This document shows, piece by piece, positions 25,803 through 36,568 of a stretch of 64,000 nt of DNA. The notes under the pieces are model-generated. The model ran no database searches. It was not told where the DNA came from and worked only from the letters and a program-made list of their open reading frames with translations. The translations under genes and the position numbers were made by a program. Source of the DNA: Prauserella rugosa (GTDB lineage: Bacteria; Actinomycetota; Actinomycetes; Mycobacteriales; Pseudonocardiaceae). Position 1 is the first letter of the stretch, and each line of letters begins with the position of its first letter. The stretch is from NCBI RefSeq assembly GCF_000719975.1, contig NZ_JOIJ01000003.1, positions 308,979 through 372,978 of the forward strand. The letters run 5' to 3'.

Positions 25803-27074
25803 TCACTCGCCCGAGGGCGTCCCCACGCGGTCGATGCGGGCGCCGAGCCGGTTCAGGTTCTCGACGAAGTGCGGATACCCCCGGTCGATGTGGAACACGT
25901 CCCACACCTCCGTGACCCCGTCCGCGCACAAGCCCGCGAGGACCAGACCCGCCCCGGCGCGGATGTCCGAGGCCCACACCGGGGCGCTGGAGAGCCGCTC
26001 GACGCCGCGGACGACGGCGTGGTGGCCGTCGGTGCGCGCGTCGGCGCCGAGCCGCACCATCTCCTCGATGAACCGGAACCGCGCCTCGTAGACGTTCTCG
26101 GTGATCATCGACGTGCCCTCCGACACCGAGGACAGCGCCACGGCGAACGGCTGCAGGTCGGTGGCGAACCCCGGGTACGGCAGGGTCACGAAGTCGACCG
26201 CCTGGGGGCGCTCGGACTGATTCACCCGGAACCCCTTGCCGTCGTAGGTCGTGACCTCCGCGCCAGCCAGGCGCAGCTTCTCGAGAACCAGTTCCAGGTG
26301 GTGCGGGTCGACACCGGTCACGGTGACGTCGCCTCGGGTCATCGCCGCGGCGAACGCCCACGTGGCGCCCACGATGCGGTCGCCGATCACGCGGTGCTCG
26401 GTCGGCTTGAGCTCCGAGACGCCCTCCACGGTCAGCGTCGAGGTGCCCGCGCCCTCGATCCTCGCGCCCATCTCGGTGAGCATCGCGACGATGTCGGCGA
26501 TCTCGGGCTCGCGAGCGGCATTGTCGATCACCGTCGTGCCCTCGGCGAGTACGGCGGCCATGAGGATGTTCTCGGTCGCGCCCACGCTGGGGAAGTCGAG
26601 CCAGATCTGCGCGCCGTGCAGCCCGTCGGCCTCGGCCACCACGCAGCCGTGCTCGATCGAGCTCGTCGCGCCGAGCTTGCGCAGGCCGTTCTGGTGCATG
26701 TCCAGGGGGCGCGAGCCGATCGCGTCGCCACCGGGCAGGGCCACCACGGCCTTCTTCAGCTTCCCGACCAGGGGGCCGAGCACGCACACCGACGCACGCA
26801 GCCTGCTCATCGCCGCGGAATCCGCGCGATGCGACAGCTCGGCGGGCGTCGTGATGCGCACGACGTCGTCCTCGATCTCGACGTGGCAACCGACACTGCG
26901 CAACACGTCCGCCATCAGCGGGACGTCGAGGATCCGCGGGCAGTTCGTGATCGTCGTGGTGCCCTCGGCAAGCAGCGCGGCCGCCATGAGCTTCAACACG
27001 CTGTTCTTGGCTCCGACGACCTCGACCTCGCCGGTCAGACGCGCACCACCGTGCACGTCGAAGTGCTCGCTCAT
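25803..27074 (-). CDS. murA: UDP-N-acetylglucosamine 1-carboxyvinyltransferase
   Basis: MurA transfers enolpyruvate from PEP to UDP-GlcNAc, the first committed step of peptidoglycan synthesis. The 423-residue chain starts at ATG 27074 ([14 protein letters not shown]) and contains the mobile-loop motif [14 protein letters not shown]. The Cys found in most bacteria is Asp at residue 117, the same change as in Mycobacterium tuberculosis MurA, which makes the enzyme insensitive to fosfomycin. Divergent from the adenosyltransferase gene, as in other actinobacteria. Confidence 0.96.
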   Translation of the reverse strand: MSEHFDVHGGARLTGEVEVVGAKNSVLKLMAAALLAEGTTTITNCPRILDVPLMADVLRSVGCHVEIEDDVVRITTPAELSHRADSAAMSRLRASVCVLGPLVGKLKKAVVALPGGDAIGSRPLDMHQNGLRKLGATSSIEHGCVVAEADGLHGAQIWLDFPSVGATENILMAAVLAEGTTVIDNAAREPEIADIVAMLTEMGARIEGAGTSTLTVEGVSELKPTEHRVIGDRIVGATWAFAAAMTRGDVTVTGVDPHHLELVLEKLRLAGAEVTTYDGKGFRVNQSERPQAVDFVTLPYPGFATDLQPFAVALSSVSEGTSMITENVYEARFRFIEEMVRLGADARTDGHHAVVRGVERLSSAPVWASDIRAGAGLVLAGLCADGVTEVWDVFHIDRGYPHFVENLNRLGARIDRVGTPSGE

Positions 27075-27221
27075 GCCGACATCTTGCCCCGCCCGGCCCG
27101 GAACGCTGCGAAGGGGCACGCTTACGGCAAGCGTGGTCACAATCGACGCAGGACACGAAACGGACGATCTCCCCGCGGCGATGCGGCCCGCGGCGGCGGA
27201 CGCTGACGTAGCCTCGAGCTC

Positions 27222-27794
27222 ATGCCTGTACGGATCAACCGCGTGTACACCAAAGTCGGCGACAGCGGGAGCACGGCACTCGGCGACGGCTCGCGTGTGC
27301 CGAAGACCGACCCGCGCCTCGGTGCCTACGCCGACGTCGACGAGACGAACTCGGTCATCGGCGTGGCCATCGCCCTCGGCGGGCTCACCGACGAGATCGC
27401 CGACGTGCTCAGGGCCGTCCAGAACGACCTGTTCGACGTCGGAGCCGACCTGTGCGCGCCCGTCGTTCCCGACCCGGAGTTCCCTCCGCTGCGGGTGAGC
27501 GAACCGTACATCGAACGCCTCGAAGGCTGGTGCGACGAGTTCAACGAGCGGCTCGGGAAGCTGACGTCGTTCATCCTGCCAGGGGGCACCGCGGGTGCTG
27601 CGCTGTTGCACCAGGCGCGCACCGTGGCCCGGAGGGCCGAACGTTCCGGCTGGGAACTGGTCGAGGCCGACGCCGATCGCACCAACGTGCTCGCCGTGAA
27701 GTACCTGAACCGGCTGTCGGACCTGTTGTTCATCCTCGCGCGCCTGGCCAACCCGGACGGCGACGTCCTGTGGAAGCCGGGCGGGGACCGCTGA
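27222..27794 (+). CDS. Cob(I)alamin adenosyltransferase, PduO type
   Basis: Converts cob(I)alamin and ATP to adenosylcobalamin. The PduO signature is present: [19 protein letters not shown] at the N-terminus for ATP binding, [11 protein letters not shown], and the C-terminal TFRL-like segment with ARRAERS and [15 protein letters not shown]. It has 190 residues. The location next to murA and the atp operon is conserved in actinobacteria. Confidence 0.94.
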   Translation: MPVRINRVYTKVGDSGSTALGDGSRVPKTDPRLGAYADVDETNSVIGVAIALGGLTDEIADVLRAVQNDLFDVGADLCAPVVPDPEFPPLRVSEPYIERLEGWCDEFNERLGKLTSFILPGGTAGAALLHQARTVARRAERSGWELVEADADRTNVLAVKYLNRLSDLLFILARLANPDGDVLWKPGGDR

Positions 27795-27816
27795 CGGCCG
27801 ATCCGCCGGCACCGTG

Positions 27817-27849
27817 GTGGGTTCCCGCGCGCACCGAGCGCGGGCCCAC
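27817..27849. terminator. Bidirectional hairpin between convergent genes
   Basis: GTGGG + TT bulge + CCCGCGC (27817-27830) pairs with GCGCGGG + CCCAC (27838-27849) around a seven-base loop. It follows the adenosyltransferase stop by 22 bp and lies about 105 bp past the convergent DUF2550 stop. Confidence 0.6.
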
Positions 27850-27861
27850 TGCGACGCGCTG

Positions 27862-27893
27862 AGAGTCGATCGCCGCTCAGAGTCGATCGCCGC
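27862..27893. repeat. Two 15-bp direct repeats
   Basis: AGAGTCGATCGCCGC occurs at 27862-27876 and again at 27879-27893 (period 17 bp). They lie in the short convergent intergenic region just after the hairpin. Confidence 0.7.
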
Positions 27894-27954
27894 GGGGCGG
27901 GCTCAGGGATCGGACACGGGGCCTCGGCTCACCGCCCCGGTTCGGCGACTCCGA

Positions 27955-28389
27955 TCAGGAGGCGCGGCGCATCCGCCTGCCGGGCGGAGCGGATTCGAGC
28001 CAGGACAGAAAGCCCGTGAGCGCGTCCGGGCCCATGGCGACCTCGATCGGTTCGCCCTGCGCGGGCTGACATCGCAGCACGGTCGAACCGGAAGGAACAG
28101 CGTAGGACTCGGTGCCGACGGGGTCGCGGCGGTCGGCGATCTCGAGGCCTTCCCTGGCGAACGTCCGGTCCGGGCCGGTCCGCAGACTCCACACGCGGTA
28201 CCAGAGGAACTCCTCGCCGTGGTAGCGCGCGATCCCGAGATGCCAGCCCGAACGCTCCCGGTCCGGGTCCCAGCGCAGCGCCACGCTCACCCCGCCGCGG
28301 CGGCGCATCCCGAACCAGCGCAGGCCGTACCAGAGCGCGACGGCGAGCAGCACCAGCAGGAGGGCTGAGACGATGATCGCTGCCTCCAT
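27955..28389 (-). CDS. DUF2550 membrane-anchored protein downstream of the ATP synthase genes
   Basis: The 144-residue protein has one N-terminal membrane helix (about 5-25), a basic patch RRRGG, and a cytosolic beta-rich domain with the WLESAPPGRRMRR end. DUF2550 proteins sit directly after atpC in many actinobacteria (as in M. tuberculosis Rv1312). The role is unknown. It is probably the last gene of the atp operon, 26 bp after atpC. Confidence 0.85.
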   Translation of the reverse strand: MEAAIIVSALLLVLLAVALWYGLRWFGMRRRGGVSVALRWDPDRERSGWHLGIARYHGEEFLWYRVWSLRTGPDRTFAREGLEIADRRDPVGTESYAVPSGSTVLRCQPAQGEPIEVAMGPDALTGFLSWLESAPPGRRMRRAS

Positions 28390-28415
28390 GCCGGTCCCCT
28401 GCTGGTCTCTGCTCG

Positions 28416-28781
28416 TCAGACCGTCTGACCCGCTGCGCGGAGTTTGGCGGTTGCTCTCTCGCGTTCCACCTCGTCGTCGGCGGACAGCGACGCACGGGCC
28501 GCCTCGACGTCCACCTCGTCGCCGAGTTCAGCGGTCTCGGCCAGCACGCTCACGCGCTCGGCGGTGACCGACAGGAAGCCACCGTGCACCGCCGCGGTGA
28601 TCGTCTCACCGTCGGTGGTCGTCACCTTCACGACGCCACCCTCGACCAGCTGGCCGAGCATGGGCTCGTGGCTCGGCAGGATGCCGATCTCGCCCTCGGT
28701 GGTCTGCGCGACGACGAACGAGGCCTGGCCGGACCACAGCCGCCGCTCGACGGCGACGAGCTCGACGGACATCTCAGCCAC
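28416..28781 (-). CDS. atpC: ATP synthase F1 epsilon subunit
   Basis: Central-stalk subunit that links c-ring rotation to F1 and can inhibit ATP hydrolysis. The 121-residue chain has the beta-sandwich start ([14 protein letters not shown]), the conserved [16 protein letters not shown], and a C-terminal helical hairpin that is short, as in actinobacteria. An inverted repeat lies between it and atpD. Confidence 0.95.
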   Translation of the reverse strand: MAEMSVELVAVERRLWSGQASFVVAQTTEGEIGILPSHEPMLGQLVEGGVVKVTTTDGETITAAVHGGFLSVTAERVSVLAETAELGDEVDVEAARASLSADDEVERERATAKLRAAGQTV

Positions 28782-28855
28782 GTGGGGTCTCCTTCTTCAT
28801 CAGCGCTGGCGCCAGTGTAACCGCCGCGCTGTCGTTGCCGGGGGTGAATGCGGGA

Positions 28856-28894
28856 GCGACGGGACCGGACGCCGCAGCGGCCCGGTCCCGTCGC
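28856..28894 (-). promoter_or_regulatory. Perfect 13-bp hairpin between atpD and atpC
   Basis: GCGACGGGACCGG (28856-28868) pairs exactly with 28882-28894 around a 13-base loop. It lies inside the operon, after atpD and 75 bp before atpC, in an intergenic gap (136 bp) larger than most others in the operon. It may attenuate transcription or protect the 3' end of the upstream message. Confidence 0.6.
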
Positions 28895-28917
28895 CGTGGA
28901 TCACTCCTGAACCGAGA

Positions 28918-30345
<1,428 letters not shown>

Positions 30346-31293
30346 TCAGTCATCACTTCCTACAGCGGCGAGCGCATCAGCTCCACCGACGATTTCGCTG
30401 ATCTCCTGGGTGATCTGGGCCTGGCGGGCCTGGTTCGCCAGCCGGGTGTAGGTCTCCACGAGCTCGCTCGCGTTGTCCGACGCCGACTTCATCGCGTTCC
30501 GCTGCGCCGCCAGCTCGGAGGCCGCCGATTCCAGCAACGCCGCGAAGATCCGCGTGTTGATGTACTTCGGCAGGAGCGCTCCGAGCAGCGCCTCCGGGTT
30601 CGGCTCGAACTCGTAGGCGGGCGTGATCTCGCCGTCGGACGTGGCGGCCTGACCGCCCTCGCCCTCCTCGTCGGCGTACTCCACCTCGAGCGGGGCCATG
30701 CGCTTGGCCACCGGCGTCTGGGTGAGCATCGAACGGAACTCGGTGTAGACGATGTGGAGCTCGTCGACCGGCTCGCCCGATCCCGTGGACGCGTCGTCGT
30801 CACCGGCCAGGAAGGCGTCGACCAGGGTCTGCCCGACCTCGGCCGCGTTCTCGTAGCGCGGCTGCTGGGAGAACCCGGTCCAGCTGCCGGCCAGCTGACG
30901 CTCGCGGAACTTGTAGTAGTTCACGCCCTTGCCGCCGATGACGTAGAGCTGCGGCTCCTTGCCCTGCTCGCGCAGCAGCGAGAGCAGTTCCTCGGTGGCC
31001 CGCAGGACGTTGGCGTTGTAGCCACCGCACAGTCCCTTGTCACTGGTCACGACGAGCACGGCGACGCGGCGCGGCTGCTCGCGCTCGACCAGCAGGGAGT
31101 GGTCGAGATTGGTCGAGGCGCTCGCCAACGCCGAGAGCACCTTGGTGATCTCCGTGGCGTACGGACGGGCGGCCTCGACCCTCGCCTGCGCCTTGCTGAT
31201 GCGCGACGTGGCGATGAGCTCCATCGCCTTGGTGATCTTGCCGATGTTCTTGGTTGACCGGATCTTCGACCGGAGCTCACGAAGCTGTGCCAT
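30346..31293 (-). CDS. atpG: ATP synthase F1 gamma subunit
   Basis: Central rotor shaft, made of N- and C-terminal helices ([28 protein letters not shown] and the end [26 protein letters not shown] in part) around a Rossmann-like core with [10 protein letters not shown]. At 315 residues it is longer than the enterobacterial form; an acidic insert near 210-235 resembles the mycobacterial gamma-loop region. Confidence 0.96.
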   Translation of the reverse strand: MAQLRELRSKIRSTKNIGKITKAMELIATSRISKAQARVEAARPYATEITKVLSALASASTNLDHSLLVEREQPRRVAVLVVTSDKGLCGGYNANVLRATEELLSLLREQGKEPQLYVIGGKGVNYYKFRERQLAGSWTGFSQQPRYENAAEVGQTLVDAFLAGDDDASTGSGEPVDELHIVYTEFRSMLTQTPVAKRMAPLEVEYADEEGEGGQAATSDGEITPAYEFEPNPEALLGALLPKYINTRIFAALLESAASELAAQRNAMKSASDNASELVETYTRLANQARQAQITQEISEIVGGADALAAVGSDD

Positions 31294-31305
31294 GGCTACC
31301 GCCCA

Positions 31306-32946
31306 CTACTTCTTCGGAGCCGGACGGTTCACCTTCACGGATTCCTGTCCGACGTGCTCAGCGTCCATGGCGTCGGCCTCGACCTCATTGAGCTGCTTGC
31401 CCTCGGAGGTGGTGAAGCCCTTCTTGAACTCCGTGGCTGCGGCGGCGACCTTCTCGGCCAGCTCGTCGCTCCACTTGCCCGTCTCGCGGATCTCGGTCAG
31501 GACGTCCTCGTGCTTGTGGCGCATGTTCTCCAGCAGCTCGCTGTTGAACCGCGCGGTGTCCTCGATCGGCACGTCGTCGAAGTGCCCGTTGGTGCCGAGG
31601 TACACGGTGACGACCTGCTGCTCGACCGGGACCGGCGAGTACTGCGGCTGCTTGAGCAGCTCGTACAGGCGGGAACCACGGTCCAGCTGTGCCTTCGACG
31701 CGGCGTCGAGGTCCGAGGCGAAGGCGGAGAACGCCTTGAGCTCCTCGTACTGCGACAGGTCGATACGCAACGTACCGGAGACCTTCTTCATGGCCTTCGT
31801 CTGCGCGTCACCACCGACTCGCGACACCGACGTGGTCACGTCGACCGCGGGGCGCTGGCCGGAGTTGAACAGGTCCGACTGGAAGAAGCACTGGCCGTCG
31901 GTGATCGAGATGACGTTCGTCGGGACGTAGGCCGAGATGTCGTTGGCCTTCGTCTCGATGACCGGCAGACCGGTCAGCGAACCGCCACCCAGCTTGTCCG
32001 AGAGCTTGGCGCAGCGCTCGAGCAGACGCGAGTGCAAGTAGAAGACGTCACCGGGGAACGCCTCGCGGCCCGGCGGACGACGCAGCAGCAGCGAGATCGC
32101 TCGGTAGGCCTCGGCCTGCTTGGTGAGGTCGTCGAAGACGATCAGGACGTGCTTGCCCTGGTACATCCAGTGCTGGCCCAGCGCCGAACCCGAGTAGGGC
32201 GCCAGCCACTTGTAACCGGCCGGGTCCGAGGCGGGTGCGGCGACGATCGTCGTGTAGTCCAGGGCGCCCGCGTCCTCGAGGGACTTGCGCACCGAGGCGA
32301 TCGTCGAGCCCTTCTGGCCGACGGCGACGTAGATGCAGCGGACCTGCTTGTTCGGGTCGCCGCTCTCCCAGTTCGCCTTCTGGTTGATGATCGTGTCGAC
32401 GCAGACCGCGGTCTTACCGGTCTTGCGGTCACCGATGATCAGCTGACGCTGTCCACGGCCGATCGGCGTCATCGCGTCGATCGCCGTGATGCCCGTCGCG
32501 AGCGGCTCGTCCACCGGCTGGCGCTCGACCACCGAGGCGGCCTGCAGCTCCAGGGCGCGACGCTCGCTGGACTCGATGTCACCGAGGCCGTCGATCGGGT
32601 TGCCGAGCGGGTCGATGACGCGACCGAGGAAGTTCTCGCCGACCGGCACCGACAGGATCTGCCCGGTGCGCTTGACCTCCTGGCCCTCTTCGACCTTCTC
32701 GAAGTCGCCGAGGAGCACGACACCGATCTGCCGCGGCTCGAGGTTCTGCGCGACACCGTAGACGCCGCCGGCGAACTCCAGCAGCTCGTTGGCCATGGTC
32801 GAAGGCAGGCCCTCGACGTGGGCGACACCGTCACCGGTGTCGACGACGACGCCGACCTCTTCCCGGCTTACCTCCGGGGAGTAACTCGAGACGTAGTTCT
32901 CGATCGCACTGCGGATCTCATCCGAGGAGATCGTCAGCTCCGTCAT
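31306..32946 (-). CDS. atpA: ATP synthase F1 alpha subunit
   Basis: Non-catalytic nucleotide-binding subunit with P-loop GDRKTGKT and a C-terminal extension rich in Lys/Pro, a trait of mycobacterial and related alpha subunits that restrains ATP hydrolysis. The start ATG 32946 ([15 protein letters not shown]) is standard; the upstream ATG at 32985 adds 13 unrelated residues. Confidence 0.97.
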   Translation of the reverse strand: MTELTISSDEIRSAIENYVSSYSPEVSREEVGVVVDTGDGVAHVEGLPSTMANELLEFAGGVYGVAQNLEPRQIGVVLLGDFEKVEEGQEVKRTGQILSVPVGENFLGRVIDPLGNPIDGLGDIESSERRALELQAASVVERQPVDEPLATGITAIDAMTPIGRGQRQLIIGDRKTGKTAVCVDTIINQKANWESGDPNKQVRCIYVAVGQKGSTIASVRKSLEDAGALDYTTIVAAPASDPAGYKWLAPYSGSALGQHWMYQGKHVLIVFDDLTKQAEAYRAISLLLRRPPGREAFPGDVFYLHSRLLERCAKLSDKLGGGSLTGLPVIETKANDISAYVPTNVISITDGQCFFQSDLFNSGQRPAVDVTTSVSRVGGDAQTKAMKKVSGTLRIDLSQYEELKAFSAFASDLDAASKAQLDRGSRLYELLKQPQYSPVPVEQQVVTVYLGTNGHFDDVPIEDTARFNSELLENMRHKHEDVLTEIRETGKWSDELAEKVAAAATEFKKGFTTSEGKQLNEVEADAMDAEHVGQESVKVNRPAPKK

Positions 32947-33006
32947 GTCGTTCCCGCTCTCACTTCGTGTCTTGCCACTGTGCAAAGTTTGTGTGTGTGC
33001 GCGCCG

Positions 33007-33828
33007 TCAGCTGGCGAGCTGCCTGCGCAGCGCTTCGATGCGGCCCGCGACGCTCCCGTCGATGACCTCGTCGCCGACGCGGATGACGAGTCCGGCACCG
33101 ACCGACTGGTCGAGCTGGACGTGCAACGCCATCGGCCGTCCGTAGATCTGCTCGAGCCGTGCGCTCAGCTGGTCGCGCTGGCCTCCGGTCAGCTCGGTCG
33201 CGCTCCTGACGTAGGCGACCGAGCGGGAACGGTAGGCCGCGGCCTGCTCGACCAGCTCGTCGATGCCGAACACGACGCCACGGCCTCGCGGCCGTGATAC
33301 CACTTGTTCGACCAGCACGAGCGTCACCGCGTCGACCTTCTCGCCGACGAGGCTGCGCACGAGCGCACGCCGACCGGCGGCGGGACCGACCTGGTCGGAC
33401 AGCGCCCGTTCGAGCTCCGGTTCGGCTTCCACGATACGGGCGACGGAGAACAACTCCCCCTCGACCGTGTCCAGCTTCCCGGCCTTGTCGGCGCTGACCA
33501 GCAGCGCCTTGCGCGCCACGGTCTCCAGGCCGTCCAGCAGCTCACGCGGGCTGGACCAACGGCTGCCCACCACGGTGTCGAGCACGCCGAGGGCGGGTTC
33601 GGACACCTTGCCTTGCAGCAACGACCTGACGAGCCGCTTGCGGGCCTCCGGATCGGACGAGCCGTCACCGACGGACCGTCGCAACCCGACCTCCCTGGTG
33701 AGCAGATCCACCACGGAGAGCAGCTCTTCCCCGACGGCGGACGGGTTCGTGCCCGCGTCGCCGAGCACCTCGTCGAGACGGGTCTCGGCGAAGCCAAGAG
33801 CGTCCCGGCTCGCAGCATGCAGCGTCAT
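33007..33828 (-). CDS. atpH: ATP synthase F1 delta subunit
   Basis: Peripheral-stalk subunit tying b to the alpha3beta3 head. The 273-residue protein is longer than the usual ~180 and retains the C-terminal VDQS... GDEVIDGSVAGRIEALRRQL signature. Unlike in mycobacteria, b and delta are separate genes here. 12 bp after atpF. Confidence 0.93.
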   Translation of the reverse strand: MTLHAASRDALGFAETRLDEVLGDAGTNPSAVGEELLSVVDLLTREVGLRRSVGDGSSDPEARKRLVRSLLQGKVSEPALGVLDTVVGSRWSSPRELLDGLETVARKALLVSADKAGKLDTVEGELFSVARIVEAEPELERALSDQVGPAAGRRALVRSLVGEKVDAVTLVLVEQVVSRPRGRGVVFGIDELVEQAAAYRSRSVAYVRSATELTGGQRDQLSARLEQIYGRPMALHVQLDQSVGAGLVIRVGDEVIDGSVAGRIEALRRQLAS

Positions 33829-33840
33829 GTGCGCCTACTC

Positions 33841-34380
33841 CTAGTTCCTGGCTCCGGCACCGTTGGCACCGGCGTCGAGTTCGGCGAGGAACCGGTCGAC
33901 GGTGCCGCGCCTGCGGGCCTCGTCCTCCAGCGACTCACCGACGATCCGGCTGGCCAACGCCACCGAGTTCTGGCCGAGCTCGGCGCGCAGCTCAGCAACG
34001 ATCTGCGCACGCTGCGCCTGCAGCTGCGCCTCGCCCTGAGCGACGATCCGGGCCGACTCCTGCTCGGCTTCGGCGCGCAGTTCGGCCTTGATCTGCTCGG
34101 CCTCGAGCCGTGCGTCGTCGCGGATCTTGGCGGCCTCGGTCCGTGCCTCGGCGAGCTGAGCCTTGTACTGCTCGAGCGCCTTCTCGGCCTCGGCCTGAGC
34201 CTTCTCCGCCTTCTCGATGCCGCCCTCGATCTTCGCGGCCCGTTCCTCGTACAGCTTCTCGAAGCGGGGCACCACGAACTTGCGCAGCACCCACAGCAGA
34301 AGCAGGAACGCGATCAGGCCGATGATCACCTCGGCCAGGTGCGGCATCACCGGGTTGTACTCTTCAGCCGCCAGAATCAT
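33841..34380 (-). CDS. atpF: ATP synthase F0 b subunit
   Basis: One membrane helix (about 15-35) followed by a long Ala/Glu/Lys/Arg-rich coiled coil that forms the peripheral stalk. ATG 34380 gives a sensible MILAAEEYNPV start; the ATG at 34392 adds four residues. 179 residues. Confidence 0.95.
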   Translation of the reverse strand: MILAAEEYNPVMPHLAEVIIGLIAFLLLLWVLRKFVVPRFEKLYEERAAKIEGGIEKAEKAQAEAEKALEQYKAQLAEARTEAAKIRDDARLEAEQIKAELRAEAEQESARIVAQGEAQLQAQRAQIVAELRAELGQNSVALASRIVGESLEDEARRRGTVDRFLAELDAGANGAGARN

Positions 34381-34431
34381 CGTCGTCTCCACTTCGTCCT
34401 GTCGTCATTCCGACGTCGGCAGATGCCGACG

Positions 34432-34677
34432 TCAGCCCGCGAGGAAGAAGAGAACGAAGCCCAGCAGCGCCAGAACCTCGACCAGGGCGAAGGTGGTGAA
34501 GCCGATGTTCATCAGCTTGCCCTGGGCCTCCGGCTGACGGGCGGTGCCGCTGATGACGGAGGAGAAGATCATGCCGACGCCGATACCACCACCGATGGCA
34601 CCGAGGCCGTAGCCGACAACGGCGAGGCCCGAGTTGATGCTGGTCTCAGCGGCCTGGGCGAGAACAATGGAGCTCAC
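34432..34677 (-). CDS. atpE: ATP synthase F0 c subunit
   Basis: Two helices (81 residues) joined by the polar loop TARQPEA; the second helix has the proton-binding Glu in TFALVEVLAL. The first helix carries the Gly-rich GLGAIGGGIGVG that packs the ring. Confidence 0.97.
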   Translation of the reverse strand: MSSIVLAQAAETSINSGLAVVGYGLGAIGGGIGVGMIFSSVISGTARQPEAQGKLMNIGFTTFALVEVLALLGFVLFFLAG

Positions 34678-34790
34678 GTGTTTTCCCTTTCCAACTTCGT
34701 CCGTGTTCGGTAACGGATGCTTGTCTGTGGGTTCGGACGGACGTCATCGTCTCGCGTGAGCCGTCCGGGATCTGTGGGTGTCGGTCGGTT

Positions 34791-35573
34791 CTAGTGGTCC
34801 TCGGCCAGTGCCGCGCCGATGTAGTTGGCGGACAGCAGGGCGAAGATGAAGGCCTGGATCGACATGATCAGCACCTCGATGAACGTCATCGCGAGCGCTC
34901 CGCCGAAGGAGAAGACGGAGAAGATCTTCGTGATGCCGTCACCGTGGAGGAGCAGGAACTCCGCCGAGATGCCGAACAGCATGATCAGCAGGTGACCCGC
35001 GAACATGGCCGCGAAAACTCGGATCGCGAGCGTCAGCGGGTTCATGATGAACTTCGTGAAGAACTCGATCGGCGTCAACAGGATGTACACCGGCTTCGGC
35101 GCACCCGGCGGAATCAGCTGGTTCTTCAGGTAGCCACCGAGACCGTGCTTGCGGATGCCCGCGTAGTGATAGACGGGGTAGACCACGAGCACGGAGAGCG
35201 CCAGCGGGAAGCCGATGTGCGACATCGTCGGGAACTGCAGGAACGGAACGATCCCGAACAGGTTGTTCACGAGGACGAAGCTGAACAGAGCCAGAATCAG
35301 CGGCAGAAAGCGCAGGAAGTCCCTCGAGCCGATCTGCTCGCGCGCGATGTTGTTGCGCCCGAAGTCGTAGAAGGACTCGACGAGGAACTGTCCCTTGCCC
35401 GGCACGATGCTGAGCTTCCTGCTGGACAGCAGGAAGAAACCGATGATCAGGATCACCGACAGCACGAGCAGCAGCATGGGTTTGGTGACCCAGCCGAAAA
35501 TGGGTGGCAGATTAAACGCGTCTGCCGTCGGCGGCGTGAATTCGTCACCCGCGGCTAGTACCAGCGCGCCCAA
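34791..35573 (-). CDS. atpB: ATP synthase F0 a subunit
   Basis: Membrane stator with about six helices; the essential Arg is in NPLTLAIRVFAAMFAGHLL. The start is best placed at TTG 35573, with AAGGAG five bases upstream, giving MGALVLAAGDEFTPP, similar to other actinobacterial AtpB starts. An ATG at 35630 would add 19 charged residues of unlikely use. 260 residues. Confidence 0.95.
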   Translation of the reverse strand: MGALVLAAGDEFTPPTADAFNLPPIFGWVTKPMLLLVLSVILIIGFFLLSSRKLSIVPGKGQFLVESFYDFGRNNIAREQIGSRDFLRFLPLILALFSFVLVNNLFGIVPFLQFPTMSHIGFPLALSVLVVYPVYHYAGIRKHGLGGYLKNQLIPPGAPKPVYILLTPIEFFTKFIMNPLTLAIRVFAAMFAGHLLIMLFGISAEFLLLHGDGITKIFSVFSFGGALAMTFIEVLIMSIQAFIFALLSANYIGAALAEDH

Positions 35574-35643
35574 CTGGGCTCCTTCCGGTTCTCCCGGCCG
35601 GCGTTCACTCCGCCGGGGGAATCGTTGCAACTGGACATAACGT

Positions 35644-35661
35644 ACCGGATGCAGATCCGGT
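35644..35661 (-). promoter_or_regulatory. 7-bp hairpin in the atpI-atpB gap
   Basis: ACCGGAT (35644-35650) and ATCCGGT (35655-35661) pair around GCAG. A second small hairpin, CCTTGC/GCAAGG, lies at 35676-35691. Both are in the 237-bp gap before atpB, probably the operon leader. Confidence 0.35.
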
Positions 35662-35810
35662 GCTATGTGGGGTCCCCTTGCTGGAGCAAGGCGATCCTTG
35701 GCGGGGACGGTATCAGGGGCGTTTCGGGGCCAGCCGTACGGGCATACTTCTTCGAAACAAACCGGCCTCTACCTGGCACTACTGACCGTCGTAGGCCGAC
35801 GTGGAACGAT

Positions 35811-36515
35811 TCAGCCGGTTCGTTCCGAATCTGCCCGCCCGGATGTGCTGGTCGTCACATTCTCGGCAGTCGTTTCACCGCGGGTGCTCGACTCGTCCCG
35901 AAGGTCGGAATCATCCGTTTCCGCAGTGTCTTCGCGGCCGTGGTCCTCGCGACCGTGGGTGTCCTCGAGATCGTCGAGGTCGTCACCGCCGAGGGGTTGC
36001 GACGGTGGGACGACGAGCGTCGGTGTCCTGGTCTTCTGGAAGGCGGTCACCTCGCCCGCGGCCCACGCGACGACGACCACGAGCATGCCGAACGCCAATG
36101 CGGTCCGGTTGAACCCGTCGACGTCGCGCAACAACAGCATGACCACGAGCAGGGCCGTCATCTTGAGGGCGTAGCCGCCGAGTGCGAACCCCATCAGCGA
36201 GCTGGGTCCGCGGGTGGCGGCCATCCGCATCATCGTGATGGTGACGAGCGCCGAGCCCTGCCCGAGTACGACACCGAAGGCCGCGCCCACCAGGCCCGGT
36301 CGGCCCGCGAGCACGGTGGCGACCCCGACGACCACGAGACTGGCCGGCAGCGACAGCATCAGGCCCCAGCGCTGCATCGCGTCGGCGAGGCGATACACCG
36401 AACGGGCGTGCTCGCGCGCGACCGCGACGGCCGGGTCCTCGGCCTGACCGGCGGCCGGAGCCGGGGACGTGGAGGCGGGGCCTCGGCCAGGCTCGGACGT
36501 GCGCTGGGAGTTCAT
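35811..36515 (-). CDS. atpI: AtpI-like membrane protein of the ATP synthase operon
   Basis: Four hydrophobic helices between about residues 50 and 155, after a Pro/Ala-rich N-terminus, and a long Asp/Glu/Thr-rich tail. It corresponds to the gene between wecA and atpB in actinobacteria (Rv1303 in M. tuberculosis), thought to assist c-ring assembly. ATG 36515 follows AAGG; ATG 36572 overlaps the wecA stop (ATGA) and is the competing start, adding 19 mostly basic residues. Confidence 0.8.
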   Translation of the reverse strand: MNSQRTSEPGRGPASTSPAPAAGQAEDPAVAVAREHARSVYRLADAMQRWGLMLSLPASLVVVGVATVLAGRPGLVGAAFGVVLGQGSALVTITMMRMAATRGPSSLMGFALGGYALKMTALLVVMLLLRDVDGFNRTALAFGMLVVVVAWAAGEVTAFQKTRTPTLVVPPSQPLGGDDLDDLEDTHGREDHGREDTAETDDSDLRDESSTRGETTAENVTTSTSGRADSERTG

Positions 36516-36568
36516 GCGGGGCCTTCGCGGTCGGCGGCGGATCGGACGTGCCCCGCCCGCGGGCGAGG

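Noticed and set aside
25803..27812. Extended 669-codon start for murA
   Set aside because: The added N-terminus lies antisense to the adenosyltransferase gene; ATG 27074 gives the conserved MurA start.
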